NCBI RefSeq assembly: GCF_031143425.1
Contig: NC_090450.1
Coordinates: 214,965,442 to 215,029,441, forward strand
Direction of reading: 5' to 3'
Source: Pleurodeles waltl
Taxonomy: Eukaryota > Chordata > Amphibia > Caudata > Salamandridae
DNA length: 64,000 bases
Shown here: positions 45,241-56,159 of the stretch, piece by piece
Layout of the letters: the number at the start of each line of letters is the position of its first letter
Numbering within the stretch: the first letter of the stretch is position 1
Made by a program: the position numbers and the translations under genes
The notes under the pieces: generated by a model
The model's database searches: none
Seen by the model: the letters and a program-made list of their open reading frames with translations, nothing else
What the model was told of the DNA's origin: nothing

Positions 45241-47480
45241 ATGGTCACATGTTAATGGAAACCCATAAATATATACATAGCAAATAGAACATATCTTTAT
45301 CTATGTAAGCTTTCTTTGCATGCTGTCTGGCTCACAAAATAAAGGTGGTTCAACAAGTTAAATTAAAAAAATCTTTCCTATGCATAAATTAAAAATTGAC
45401 CTTGCAATGAGCTGTGCTAACTACTATTTGGAGGGCATGATCATTGGAAATTAGTAAAAAAAAATACACTTATTTTTTACAGAAATAACAATGATTGCCT
45501 TTCATTCTCTTTGGCCTGGGTATGTCGCACAATTCCACTTAAATTAGCATGGACACCCAAAGTATAAACTAGACTGCATATTTAAAGTTTCAGATTTGCT
45601 ACATGAGCAAGTGAAAGACCCATTTATGGTCACATAGTAATGGAAAACTATAAACAAATACGCAGCAAATAGCATACATCTTACTCTACATAAGTTTTGT
45701 GTGCACGCTCCCTGGCTCCCAAAACAAAACTATGCCCAACAAGCCAAACAAAAACCATATTCCTAATGTCCACCTTTGCAAGAAAATGGAAAATTGACCT
45801 AGCAGTGTACTATAAAAACTACTGGTATGTCGGGAAATTTGCTGTTAACCCTGATGTCATAAATCTGACCTACATGTTCTCATGTGACTTAAACTGTGTG
45901 GTATAAACTTAGATCTATGTGAAGTGATTCATTTAGAACCTTAATAGAGTGCATTCACTATAGTGTTAGGAAAATTATAAGGTGTGTTTTGACCTTCCTA
46001 AGAGAAACAATAATTTGGTAATTTTCCTTAAAGCCATCCTCATTTAATTCTAATGTGATTTCATATAAAATGATAACTGTTTATGTAATGTGTTCCATTA
46101 AATTAAAGGTTAATGTTGAGAAATGTAGATCTCCACTAGTATAATTGATGTTTACACTATGTAGACTTAAACATGTGCTAAGCTCAATGTGTAAATCAAA
46201 TATGCCTTTGCTTAATGTTGACTTGATTAGGCCTGAAGTGTCTTTAATGTGAGAAACTGGTTTCCATTTTCTGATAACGCGTCATTTCATTTCGGTTCTT
46301 CTATGCAATGTTAGTTTGGAAATAGATGCATTAGCGTTTTACTAATAGAGAGCCTGGGAAAGCATTCTTGGATAAGGCACGTGGAGAGATCCAGAGAGAA
46401 GTGTCTGTTCTGATTCATACATGTAGTAAGTAATGTTCAGGAGACCAAGGACAGAGATGCTCCCAAGCTTGTTGTGAGACCTAAACTTGACGTATCTAGT
46501 TTCACCATGTGGTGTAGGAAGAACTGAACTTGTGATGGCCTGATTTATGGGTGTCACCAGATGGAATGATCATCGTGTTAACTAGGTATTTCACTGATTG
46601 ATTGTGAGGCAGATTCCCATGGACTTTGAGAGGTACTGAACTCTGCCCTATGCTTTGCAGAGTGTAACCTAGGCTTACCTCTAAGAAGACTCTTGACTGA
46701 GTTTTTGAGATGCTGTCACCTCCTCATTCTCACAAGCCTTTCTTGCCAATTCCATTTTTCATTTTTCCAATTTTTTTTTGTCTTATCTCTGCTCCTCACT
46801 TTTTGCCTGTATGTCCTTTAGTTAGATTCCCTTTTTAGTGGTCTAGGTTGTAGAGAACATGCTCTTTTGCCCTTTGTTGACCTATCAAATTATTTTAACT
46901 CACACCAATGTGTGAGAGAAATGGTCAGCGGTTATTTTCAGAGCACCAGATACTATCGATATTTTGTATTGCGATTACTGAATGCCTAGTTTGTCTTATG
47001 CTAACCCGACTAAACTTCTTTTTGAGGTTTGGTTAGCCTATGTTTTCTACATAAAAATGAGTTTTAATTTGTATAAATACCCTTTACTTTATTTCCGATT
47101 TGGGTTTTCATTGTGTGGCTAAATTGTTACACTGTAACTTAAATGTTGATTGAAAATGTGTTTAACTGTTGAAATCAACAACCTTCCCACCCACTCACAC
47201 AGACTCCAAGATCTTTGACCTCAAAGTAGTGCATAGATAATGCACTAGCACTACTATATGAAGGACATGATAATTGGCCATTAGAAAAAATATAATGTTA
47301 ATTTTTATAACAATGATTGGCTGTCATTCACTTTGGCTTCAAAATTTAGCACAGTCCCACTAAAAATAGCAAGGAAGCACAAACAATAGACTAGGCAGCA
47401 TATGTAAAGTTTCAGAATTACTACATAAACAACTGAAAGACACATTTGTGATCACATGATAATGTAAACACAATAGATAA
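45241..47480. repeat. AT-rich region with a ~390-bp repeated unit (3 copies)
   Basis: A segment of type ATGGTCACATAGTAATGGAAA...CATAGCAAATAG...GCTCACAAAATAAA occurs at about 45238 and 45627 (389 bp apart). Its neighbouring segment (GGGCATGATCATTGG...AACAATGATTG...TTAAAGTTTCAGA) occurs at about 45430 and again at 47265-47470. No gene; open frames are short. Between 45870 and 47200 I recognise nothing. Confidence 0.55.
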
Positions 47481-48190
47481 AAAGAAATAAATCACATTAA
47501 ATCTAGTTGCCACTTTGTAGTTATAATTAGTATTCCCAACAATTGGATTTCCTATGCTAAAGCTCCCTAAACACTTTCCATCCATTTGACAAGTCACCAC
47601 AAAGCTTTCCAGCCCCATAGCACTTTCTACATTTTGAGATGAAGTACATTTTTGTGGGGAATCCTTCAGGGAGTGCAATCATAAAAGGGTTCCCAAAGTG
47701 CAGTTTCCCACCAATGTATTTTCCATAGACAGTTCTATTTGACAGTGTGCAAAACTGGCTGAATAGATTTTCATGACATTTGGAAGAATTATACATTATT
47801 GTGCAGTTATGGTGCTTTTAGGGTACTGAAGTTCAGTAGGGTAAGTATAGTTTAAGATATAAGGGATTTAAACTCAATGATATCTGTCTTTGGGCTACTT
47901 TCACAGAATGTCACACACTTTTCTGAAACTACATCAAATAAATAAATACATCCCCATACATATTACCACATAAATAAAGTGGTATTAGACATGGACCAAC
48001 TACTTACCTATATCTAAGGCCCAACACTGAACACAGCGAAAGTGTAGTAAAAACATTATGGATGCCTTTTCATTCTCTGAAGACAGCCTAATCGAATCAT
48101 GGTATACTGCAATATTAATATGGTATACCATAACCCAAAAAATAACTAAGGCCTAGCAGTATTATTGTTTGCGTTATCCTTGAGTCACTC
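47481..48190. other. Unassigned AT-rich sequence
   Basis: Two overlapping minus-strand frames (47421-47678, 47557-47796) have no known domain, though both show a Gly/Asn/Lys-rich character. I do not call a gene. Confidence 0.25.
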
Positions 48191-48193
48191 ATA

Positions 48194-48793
48194 GGGGGTC
48201 ATTACGACCCTGGCGGTCTCCGACCGCCAGGGGTAATATAGCGTCCGTACCGCCAACAGGCTGGCTGTACGGAGGCCCTTATTAGGACCGCGGCGGTAGC
48301 ACCACGGTCGCACCACCGGGGCCGGCAGTTTCCCGCCGTTTTAGCCTCGGCGGTGATAATCCGCCAGGGCAGCGCTGCCCTGGGGATTATGACACCCCTA
48401 CCGCCAGCCTGTTTCTGGTGGTTTGCACCGCCAGGAAGAGGCTGGCGGTAAGGGGTGTCCTGGGGCCCGTGGGGGCCCCTGCACTGCCCATGCCACGGGC
48501 ATGGGCAGTGCAGGGGCCCCCTAACAGGGCCCGGCCAGCTTTTCACTGTCTGCATAGCAGACAGTGAAAAGCGCGATGGGTGCAACTGCACCCGTCGCAC
48601 GACCGCAACACCGCCGGCTCCATTAGGAGCCTGCTCCTATGTTGCGGCCTCATCCCCGCTGGGCCGGCGGGCGCAAGCTTGGTTTGCGCCCGCCGGCCCA
48701 GCGGGGATGTCGTAATGGGGGCCGTGGGAGTGCGGCCGCATTGGCGGCCGCACGGCGGTTACCGCTTTGCCCGCCAAGGTCTTAATGACCCCC
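48194..48793. mobile_element. 600-bp hairpin-chain MITE, copy B (inverted)
   Basis: The ends are matching inverted repeats: left GGGGGTCATTACGACCCTGG, and the right end complements to GGGGGTCATTAAGACCTTGG. The 3-bp duplication is ATA (48191-48193 and 48794-48796). The interior shares the two central palindromes of copy A (GCACTGCCCATGCC...; CACTGTCTGC-ATA-GCAGACAGTG) in opposite orientation and is again a series of stem-loops. No transposase. Spurious open frames occur (48202-48600 minus, 48455-48807 plus). Confidence 0.8.
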
Positions 48794-48959
48794 ATAGTGT
48801 TGAATGAGCCATTGAATACTTAAGTCAGAGTTACAAAGGAATGTGACGCCACCATGTGTGGACCTCCATTGATTGGTAAATCTGGAGTAACACAAGGCAG
48901 CGCAAATTCACCATTTTGCATTACTCTGCACACCATAATGTACATTGCTGCTGAATTTC

Positions 48960-51350
48960 AAATGCATCTGTATGCCACTCTACTGTATACTATTCCACTC
49001 TATGTTACTCCACTCTAAGGTTCTTCACTGTACGAAATTCCTCTCTATGCCACTCCACTCTATGCTATTATACTGTATGCAATGTCACTGAACGTCACTC
49101 CACTGTATGCCACTCCACTGTTTGCTACTCCACTATGTGCTATTCCACTATATGCCCTTCTGCTGTACACCACTTCATCCTACACTAGTTCACTGTATAT
49201 CACTCCACTTCACAAAACTCCACAGCAAACCATTGCACTGTGTGACACTCTGCTCTAAGCCACTCCAGTGAATGGCACCCCACTCTACACCATTTCATTC
49301 TACGCTCTCCGATTAGACCTTAGTCCAATGTATGCTACTCCACTGTATGCTCTTACACTCTACCCCACACCACTCCACTCTACACCTCTTCATTATATGT
49401 CACTCCACTGTACCCTACTCCACTATTCACTATTATAGTTTATGCTGTTCATCTGTACAACACTCCCCTCTGTGCCACTCCCCTTTATGGTATTACTCTG
49501 TACAAACCTCCACTCGATCCTAGTCCACTCTATGCTTTTACACTTTATGCAGCTCCACTATACACCTCGTCAGTGTACGCCACTCCACTATGTACCACTC
49601 CGCTATAAGCTACTGCAGTGTTTGTTAGTCTCTTCTGTGCCATTCCACTGTATGCCACTCTTCTCTATGCTATTCCACTCTACCTCTGTCTAGCAGTCCA
49701 CTGAACTCCACTTCGTTCTGTGCTATTTGATTGGACCCCACTCCAATGTACGCCACTCCACTGTATGCTACTACACGCTACCCATAGCCACTGTACATCA
49801 CTCTATTATACACCACTTCACTGTGCACTACTCCACTATACACTATTACACTCTAAACCACTCCAATGTACAACATTTGGCTCTATGCCACCCCTCTCTA
49901 CGTGATTACTCTGTACACAACTCTACTGTATGCCAGTCCACTCTATGCTATTTTGCTGTATGCAACTCCACACTATGCTTCTTCAGTGTATCCCTCTCTA
50001 TTATACGCTACTCCTGTATCTGCTATTCCACTCCTCCCAATTCCACTGTATGCCACTCCACTGCCTTCAATTCCACTATGGGCAACTCCACTCTATGCTA
50101 CTCTATTCTGTTCCCCTCTAGTGTAGGCCACTCCACTCTACCCCACTCCATTCCATGCAGTTCCATTGGACGTCGCTCTACTGTCTACTGTTACATTCTA
50201 CAATTCAAGCATCTGCTACTACAGTCTGTACCAATTCACTGTATGACACTGCACTGTATGCTACTCCACTACATGCTGTTCTAGACTATGCCACTCTACT
50301 GTGCACCTCTCCACTTTACACTATTCTACTCCTCTATACAGTGCTCAACTCTACACCACTCCAGTTTACACCACTACATGCTACACCACTCCATTCTATG
50401 CTAGTCCTTTGAACGCCACTCCACTCTACACCACTCCACTGTATGCTACTTCACTCTACTCAGTCCACTCTACACTATGCCAGTCTTCAACACTGGTATG
50501 CCAGTCCACTCTACGCTATGCTATTCCACTTTGCGCTATTCCACTCTATGCTATTCTATTGTACTCCACTTCTCTGTACTCCACTCTGTGTTATTCTACT
50601 GTACACCACTCCATTCTACTCTATTACACTGCACACAACTTCAATGTTTTGCCCCTCTACGGTATGGTATTCCAAACTACCGCACTCCACTGTACCCCAC
50701 TCCACTGTATGCTATTACTCTCCCCACCCCACAATACAGCACTCCAGTCTAAACCACTTCACTTCACTGTATGCTACTACATTATATGCTATTATACTTT
50801 ACCCTACTCTACTTTATGCTACTACACCCTATGCAATTGCACTCTATGCCACTCTACTGTATGCCACTCCAGTCTATGCTACTCCACTCTACACATTCCA
50901 CTTTATGCCACTATATACTACTCCACTGTATGCTACTCCATTGTAATTTCCTCCAGTCCATATAACTGCACTCTACAAAACTTTACTATGCTCTGTGCCA
51001 CTCCACTAAACTCTACTCTATCCCCATACACTCCGCTACATAAATTTGCACTCAACTCTATACCCGTACACTCTGTTGCACAACACTCCACTCTACAACA
51101 GTTTCCAACACTGTACGGCACAGCACTCCACTCTACTGCATGAGACACCACTCCATTTTATTATAGTTTCCTGATCTCTACACTATGATACTTGGATGTG
51201 TGCCATCCACACAACTCTAATCTACTGTATGCCGCTCCACTGTACCCTACTCAACTCTACGATATTCTGGTCTATGCCACTCCACTCTCCTACACTTATC
51301 TGTTCTGTATTCTAGTTTATGTTATTCCACTGTATGCTACTCTACTCCTA
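48960..51350. repeat. Minisatellite with 15-bp period, ~160 units
   Basis: The consensus unit is approximately TATGCCACTCCACTC, with C/G, A/T and TATG/TACA variation, spaced at 15 bp almost without slippage for 2.4 kb. Because 15 is a multiple of three, the array reads open in several frames with a 5-residue period (for example Y-A-T-P-L), producing ORFs of up to 280 codons at 49727-50284 and 50301-51143. These lack any non-repeat protein sequence or plausible start context, so I do not call genes. Confidence 0.9.
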
Positions 51351-51359
51351 ACTCATTGT

Positions 51360-52246
51360 GTACAAGAGAAGTTAGATCAGCATAAAGTGGACTCAAAGTT
51401 GTCTGGTCCCTGGGAACTGGGGGAGACAGCTGATGAGTGTGTGAGAAGCTGGGTTTCTAATCAACACCAGGAAGGTGACCAAAAAAAAGGAGGACTGGTC
51501 CCCTCCAAGGGAAAAGTCCGGGGAAAGAAGCTCAAAAACAGAAAGAATCTGCATAAGACCCACAAAACCCTGTAAAAGAGGATGGGATCCCAAGCCATGC
51601 CTCTTTCAAGAAGCAGGGGTATTTGGGAAAGAATTATGATCCTACAAAGGCTAGAAAGTTTTGTAACCTGATTAAGGCAGGTCTGAGTTTCGATTGTTAT
51701 CAGCCAAGAAAGAAAAGGGGTGATGCTGTTTGCAGAAAGAATCCCCACACGGGTGGGCAGCCACAGGGATTGCTAGTGTAGGTGTGAGGGTGGGGATTGT
51801 TCCAGAGATGGGGAAGAGGTTAACAGAGGCAACCTTAGTGTCCATGGGTGGTGTAGAAATTGCAGCCCCGGCCCCCTTGTCTTCCAGCATGGAGAGATAC
51901 AGGCAGAGGCCTAAAATCAGAAGTCAGTGTGACTATGGTTACAGAGAAGCAGGTTTCTCAAGAGTTGATCATACGTGGTGTGTTCTATCAGGCAACCTAC
52001 GTAGCCAGCAGAACCAAAATGCATCCCTTGGCCACGATGAGTTGGGAATAGGGAGGGACAACATGCCTTAGGCTGGTGGCTGTGTTTTCTGCACTCCCAG
52101 TGGAGTGTCTACTGCAAAATGATCTTGAAGCTTCTGACTGGTGGGGGGTGCATAAAATGTTTTATGCAAGGATGCTGGATCTCCCTGAGTGAGGATGTGC
52201 TGTGACCAGGTCACAGGCTACTCAACTGAAAAAGGCTGGACATTTG
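51360..52246 (+). pseudogene. Ty3/Gypsy gag (nucleocapsid part), degraded
   Basis: The plus-strand frame at about 51360-51575 is basic and polar (G-K-V-R-G-K-K-L-K-N-R-K-N). A second frame (51590-51750) reads Y-D-P-T-K-A-R-K-F-C-N-L and D-C-Y-Q-P-R-K-K. The latter resembles the C-x2-C-x4-H-x4-C knuckle with two of its residues lost, as expected in a decayed Gypsy gag. The assignment rests mainly on position upstream of integrase/RT. The upstream part (5' LTR and gag start) is missing, replaced by the 15-bp array. Confidence 0.45.
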
Positions 52247-53169
52247 GGCCCATATTTATACTTTTTGACGCTAAACTGCGCTAACGCAGTTTAGCGTCAA
52301 AAACTTTTGCGCCGTCTAACGCCATTCTGAAGTGCCATGCGTGCGCCGTATTTATGGAATGGCGTTAGCCGGCGCTAGCAGACCGGCGCTGCCTGGTGTG
52401 CGTGGAAAAAAACCACGTAGACCAGGCAGCGCCGGCGTTGGGGAAAATGGCGTTAGGGCGTCTTAAAATGGGGCAAGTCAGGTTGAGGCAAAAAAATCGC
52501 CTCAACCCGATTAGCGCCATTTTTTACGACGCCCAGACGCCATTTAAATGACTCCTGTCTTAGTAAAGACAGGAGTCATGCCCCCTTGCCCAATGGCCAT
52601 GCCCAGGGGACTTATGTCCCCTGGGCATGGTCATTGGGCATAGTGGCATGTAGGGGGGCACAAATAAGGCCCCCCTATGCCACCCAAAAAAAAAAAAAAG
52701 AAAAAAATTATACTTACCTGAACTTACCTGAATGTCCCTGGGATGGGTCCCTCCATCCTTGGGTGTCCTCCTGGGGTGGGAAAGGGTGGCAGGGGGGGTC
52801 CCTGGGGGCAGGGGAGGGCACCTGTGGGCTCATTTTGAGCCCACAGGCCCCTTAACGCCTACCCTGACCCAGGCGTTAAAAAGTGGCGCAAATGCGGGGT
52901 TTTTTGCCCCGCCCACTCCCGGGCGTGATTTTTGCCCGGGAGTATAAATACGACGCATTTGCGTCGCCGTCATTTTTTTAGACGGGAACGCCTTCCTTGC
53001 ATCTCATTAACGCAAGGAAGGTGTTCACGCAAAAAAATGATGCTATTTGCCCATACTTTGGCGCTAGACGCGTCTAACGCCAAAGTATAAATATGGCGTT
53101 AGTTTTGCGCCGAATTTGCGTCGAAAAAAACGACGCAAATTCGGCGCAAACGAAGTATAAATATGCCCC
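52247..53169. mobile_element. Harbinger-like MITE, 923 bp, made of stem-loops
   Basis: The ends are inverted repeats around the motif GGC(C)CATATTTATAC: left at 52247, and right complement GGGGCATATTTATAC ending 53169. The 3-bp flanks are TTG at 52244-52246 and 53170-53172. Internal palindromes include TGACGCTAAACTGCG-CTAA-CGCAGTTTAGCGTCA (52266-52299), a ~30-bp arm pair near 52380-52438, GACTCCTGTC...GACAGGAGTC near 52550-52578 and CCATGCCCAGGGGAC...GTCCCCTGGGCATGG near 52596-52631. No transposase. It separates the Gypsy gag and integrase remnants. Confidence 0.8.
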
Positions 53170-53896
53170 TTGGTCTCTGGAGAGATTGGCCAAGCATTCA
53201 ATGACAAGAGAAAGGGCCTGGTGAGCCAACCCAGAGAACTCCAGAGGTCCAGGAGGATTCTAACCCAGAGGGGTAGGATCTGACCTCTGAGGGTGGAAGT
53301 CCATCCCTGCAACATCTGTCCAACTTGGCAGAATTGATAGGAGCTAGCGGACGAAAAGAGAGTGTCCCACTTTTGAGGGCCTGAGGCAGACTGCCTCCAG
53401 GCAATAGGAGAGTGATATTCGTGGATTCCATAAAGTTTACTCGTATGAGGGAGTCCTATACACTGAGGCCATATACTACAATCAGTGGGGAACCACCAGG
53501 AGGTTGGTGGTACCTCAAGAGTATAAGTAATTCCTCCTCACTTTGAGCCAAGACATCCCCTTTGCAGGTTATCTGGGACCAAATAAGAATTGGAACCAGT
53601 TGGTAAACCATTTTGGTTGGTCCAACGTGTTTGCCAAAGTGAAGGAGTTCTATAGCTCCAGTGCAACCTGTCAAGCCAGTGGCAAGGTAGGGGGCAAACC
53701 AAAGGCTCACTTGATACCACTGCAGTGAATGGGACTTCCTTTGAGAGGGTGGGAGTAGACAATGTTGGTCCCCTAGACCCACCAACTGCATCAGGTAAGA
53801 GGTATATCTTAATGGTAGTGGGTCATGCTACATGGTATTCTGAGGCAATTCCCCTCAGAACAGTTACTTCTCTTTCAGAAGCTAGGGCTCTACTTA

Positions 53897-55466
53897 GGGG
53901 CATATTTATACTCTGTTTGCACCAAATTAGTGTCATTTTTTTTAACTCTAATTCGGTGCAAAACTAACTCCATATTTATACTTTGGTGCTAGACCCCTCT
54001 AGCACCAAATTTATGGAGTTAAAGTCAATTTTTGAAAGTGGAGACCTACTTTGCCTTAATGAGATGCAAGGTAGGCGTTCCCGTGCAAAAAATGACTCTA
54101 TGGCCTTAATGCCATATTTAGGGGCATATTTATACTCTGCAGCATATTTATACTCTGTTTGCACCGAATTAGTGTCATTTTTTTTTTACTCTAATTCGGT
54201 GCAAAACTAACTCCATATTTATACTTTGGTGCTAGAACCATCTAGCATCAAGGCCCTGATTTAAACTTTTTTTGCACCGCATTAACGTCATTTTATGATG
54301 CAAAAAGTGGCGCAAACTTACAAAATATTGGCCCTTATTTATACTTTTTGCTGCAAAACTGCACTAACTCAGTTTTGCACCAAAAAGTTTAGCACCGGCT
54401 TGCACCATTTCTGTGCACCAGCCGGGCACCATATTTATGGAATGGTGCAAGCCGGTGCAAAGTGTAGGTTAGAGTTTAAAAAAATGACTTTAGTCGGGTG
54501 GGGCTGGCAGTATAGAAGAAGAGGGTTTAGCACCAAAAAATGGCTTTAGGCAGGTTAGAGTAAAAAAAAATGACTCTAACCAGATTAGCATCATTTTATG
54601 GTGCTAAACCTACCATTCCACATGACTCCTGCCTTAGAAAAGGCAGGAGTCATGCCTACCACCCCAGTGGCCAGCACAGAGGACAGGGGTACCCTGGGCA
54701 TGGCCATTGCACCCTGTGCCATGTATGGGGGCCCATTTCAGGGCCCCCTATGGCACTTTCAAAAATAAAATGCACTTACCTGTACTTACCTGGGATGGGG
54801 TCCCCCATCCTCGCAGTCCCTCTAGTGTGGGTGGGGGTGCCCCTAGGGCCTAGGGAGGGCACCTCTGGGCTTATTCCATGGTGTTCCACCATGGAAATAG
54901 GGCCACAGGTCCCCTAACACCTGCCCTGACCCTGGTCTTAAAAAATTAGGCAAAGCAAGCTTTGCCCCATTTTTTGACCCCTCCTCCCTCCCTTGCAGCA
55001 TTTTTACATGGGAGTATATATATGGTGTTAAGGCAATAGAGTCATTTTTTTGCATGGGAACGCCTACCTTGCATCTCATTAAGGCAAGGTAGGTTTCCAC
55101 TTCCAAAAAATGACTTTAACTCCATAAATTTAGTGCTAGACGGGTCTAGCACCAAAGTATAAATATGGAGTTAGTTTTGCAATGAATTAGAGTAAAAAAA
55201 AAAAATATGCTAATTCAGTGCAAACAGAGTATATATATGCCCCTTAGCGTCAAAAAATGATGCTAATCTGGTCAGAATCATTTATTTTGACTCAAAACTG
55301 CCTAACGTCCTTTTTTTTTTAAGCTAGCCTACCCTTTGCACCGGCTTGCACCATTCCATAAATATGGTGCCCAGCTGGTGCTAAAAAATGGTGCAAGCCG
55401 GTGCAAAACTTTTTGGGGCAAAACTGCCTTAGTGCAGTTTTGCACCAAAAAGTATAAATAAGGCCC
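53897..55466. mobile_element. Nested Harbinger-like MITE cluster in integrase
   Basis: Outer ends: GGGGCATATTTATACTCTG at 53897, and AAAGTATAAATAAGGCCC ending 55466. The duplication is TTA (53894-53896 and 55467-55469), the canonical Harbinger TWA. The left end matches the complement of the right end of the 52247-53169 MITE, so the outer copy is in the opposite orientation to that one. A further partial terminus (GGGGCATATTTATACTCTG again at 54121, and a related start near 54253) shows repeated insertion or rearrangement. Together with the inner copy this stretch is three to four related elements layered on each other. Confidence 0.75.
54331..55242. mobile_element. Inner MITE, plus orientation, inside 53897-55466
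   Basis: It begins GGCCCTTATTTATACTTTTTG, carries palindromes (TGCAAAACTGCACTAACTCAG-TTTTGCA; GCCGGTGCA pairs), and ends AGAGTATATATATGCCCC at 55242 followed by TTA. Layout matches 52247-53169: the left end has the GGCCC type and the right end the GGGGC type. The left flank (ATT) does not match TTA, so exact insertion boundaries are uncertain. Confidence 0.6.
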
Positions 55467-56159
55467 TTAGTCTTTACCAGAGTGGGTTTCCCAAAGGAGG
55501 TTGCTTCAGATAGTGGCACAAACTTCATGTTCAGCTACCTGAAGATAATATGGGAAGAATGGGGTGTTACCTACAAGTTCATCCCCCCCCCATATCACCC
55601 CCAGACTAATGGTCTTGGGACAGGTTCGATAAGACCCCGAAGGGCATGATCAATTATTTGTCTGACAAACTCAGGTGGGATAGTTTCCTATCATATTTAC
55701 TCTTTGCCTACAGGGAGGTTCCACACAAAGGGTTTGGCTTTATTCCATTTCAATTGTTGTTTGAGCACCATTGTGCCTAGTGAGAGAGTCTTGGGAAAAG
55801 CCTCTCAATGAAGCAAAGGACAATTTGCTTGACTATGTACTAGGCCTTAGAAATTGCATGGTAGAGTACATGTACGGGGAAATCAGGAACCTAGAGGCCA
55901 CCCAAGAGCTCATGAAGCTCTGGTATGACCAAAAGACTACTATTCCTTAGTATAATCCAGGACAATTGGTGTGGCTGTTGGAGTCTGTGGCTCCTAGGGC
56001 TCTCCAAGACAAGTGGACTGGGCCCTATCGAATCCCAGAGAAGAAGTGTAAAGCTACCTATTAGGTAGACTTTAACACCCCAGGAACCCTCATAGGTACC
56101 TACATGTCAATAGACTGAAGCCCTACCAGACAGGGCAGACAGGACCATGTTGATATTCA

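Larger units (their letters stand above)
53170..56150 (+). pseudogene. Ty3/Gypsy integrase, split by a MITE
   Basis: Integrase joins element cDNA to host DNA. The zinc-binding region spans about 53530-53690, ending F-Y-S-S-S-A-T-C-Q-A-S-G. The first Cys of the C-x2-C pair and the first His are lost (A-G-Y, S-S-S-A-T-C). The core begins with V-G-V-D-N-V-G-P (first catalytic Asp, about 53750), then G-K-R-Y-I-L-M-V-V, and is cut by the MITE at 53897-55466. It resumes with G-F-P-K-E-V-A-S-D-S-G-T-N-F (second Asp, about 55490-55520) and Y-H-P-Q-T-N-G near 55600. The C-terminal domain ends L-K-P-Y-Q near 56120. Stops and shifts occur. RT follows directly on the same strand, so integrase precedes RT. 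Confidence 0.85.

Noticed and set aside
49727..51143. Long plus-strand ORFs (185 and 280 codons) with Tyr/Pro/Leu-rich 5-residue repeats
   Set aside because: They lie wholly within the 15-bp array, whose period keeps frames open; no non-repeat protein sequence is present.
48960..51350. CRISPR-like or telomeric array
   Set aside because: Direct 15-bp tandem units with no spacers; the unit does not resemble a telomere repeat.
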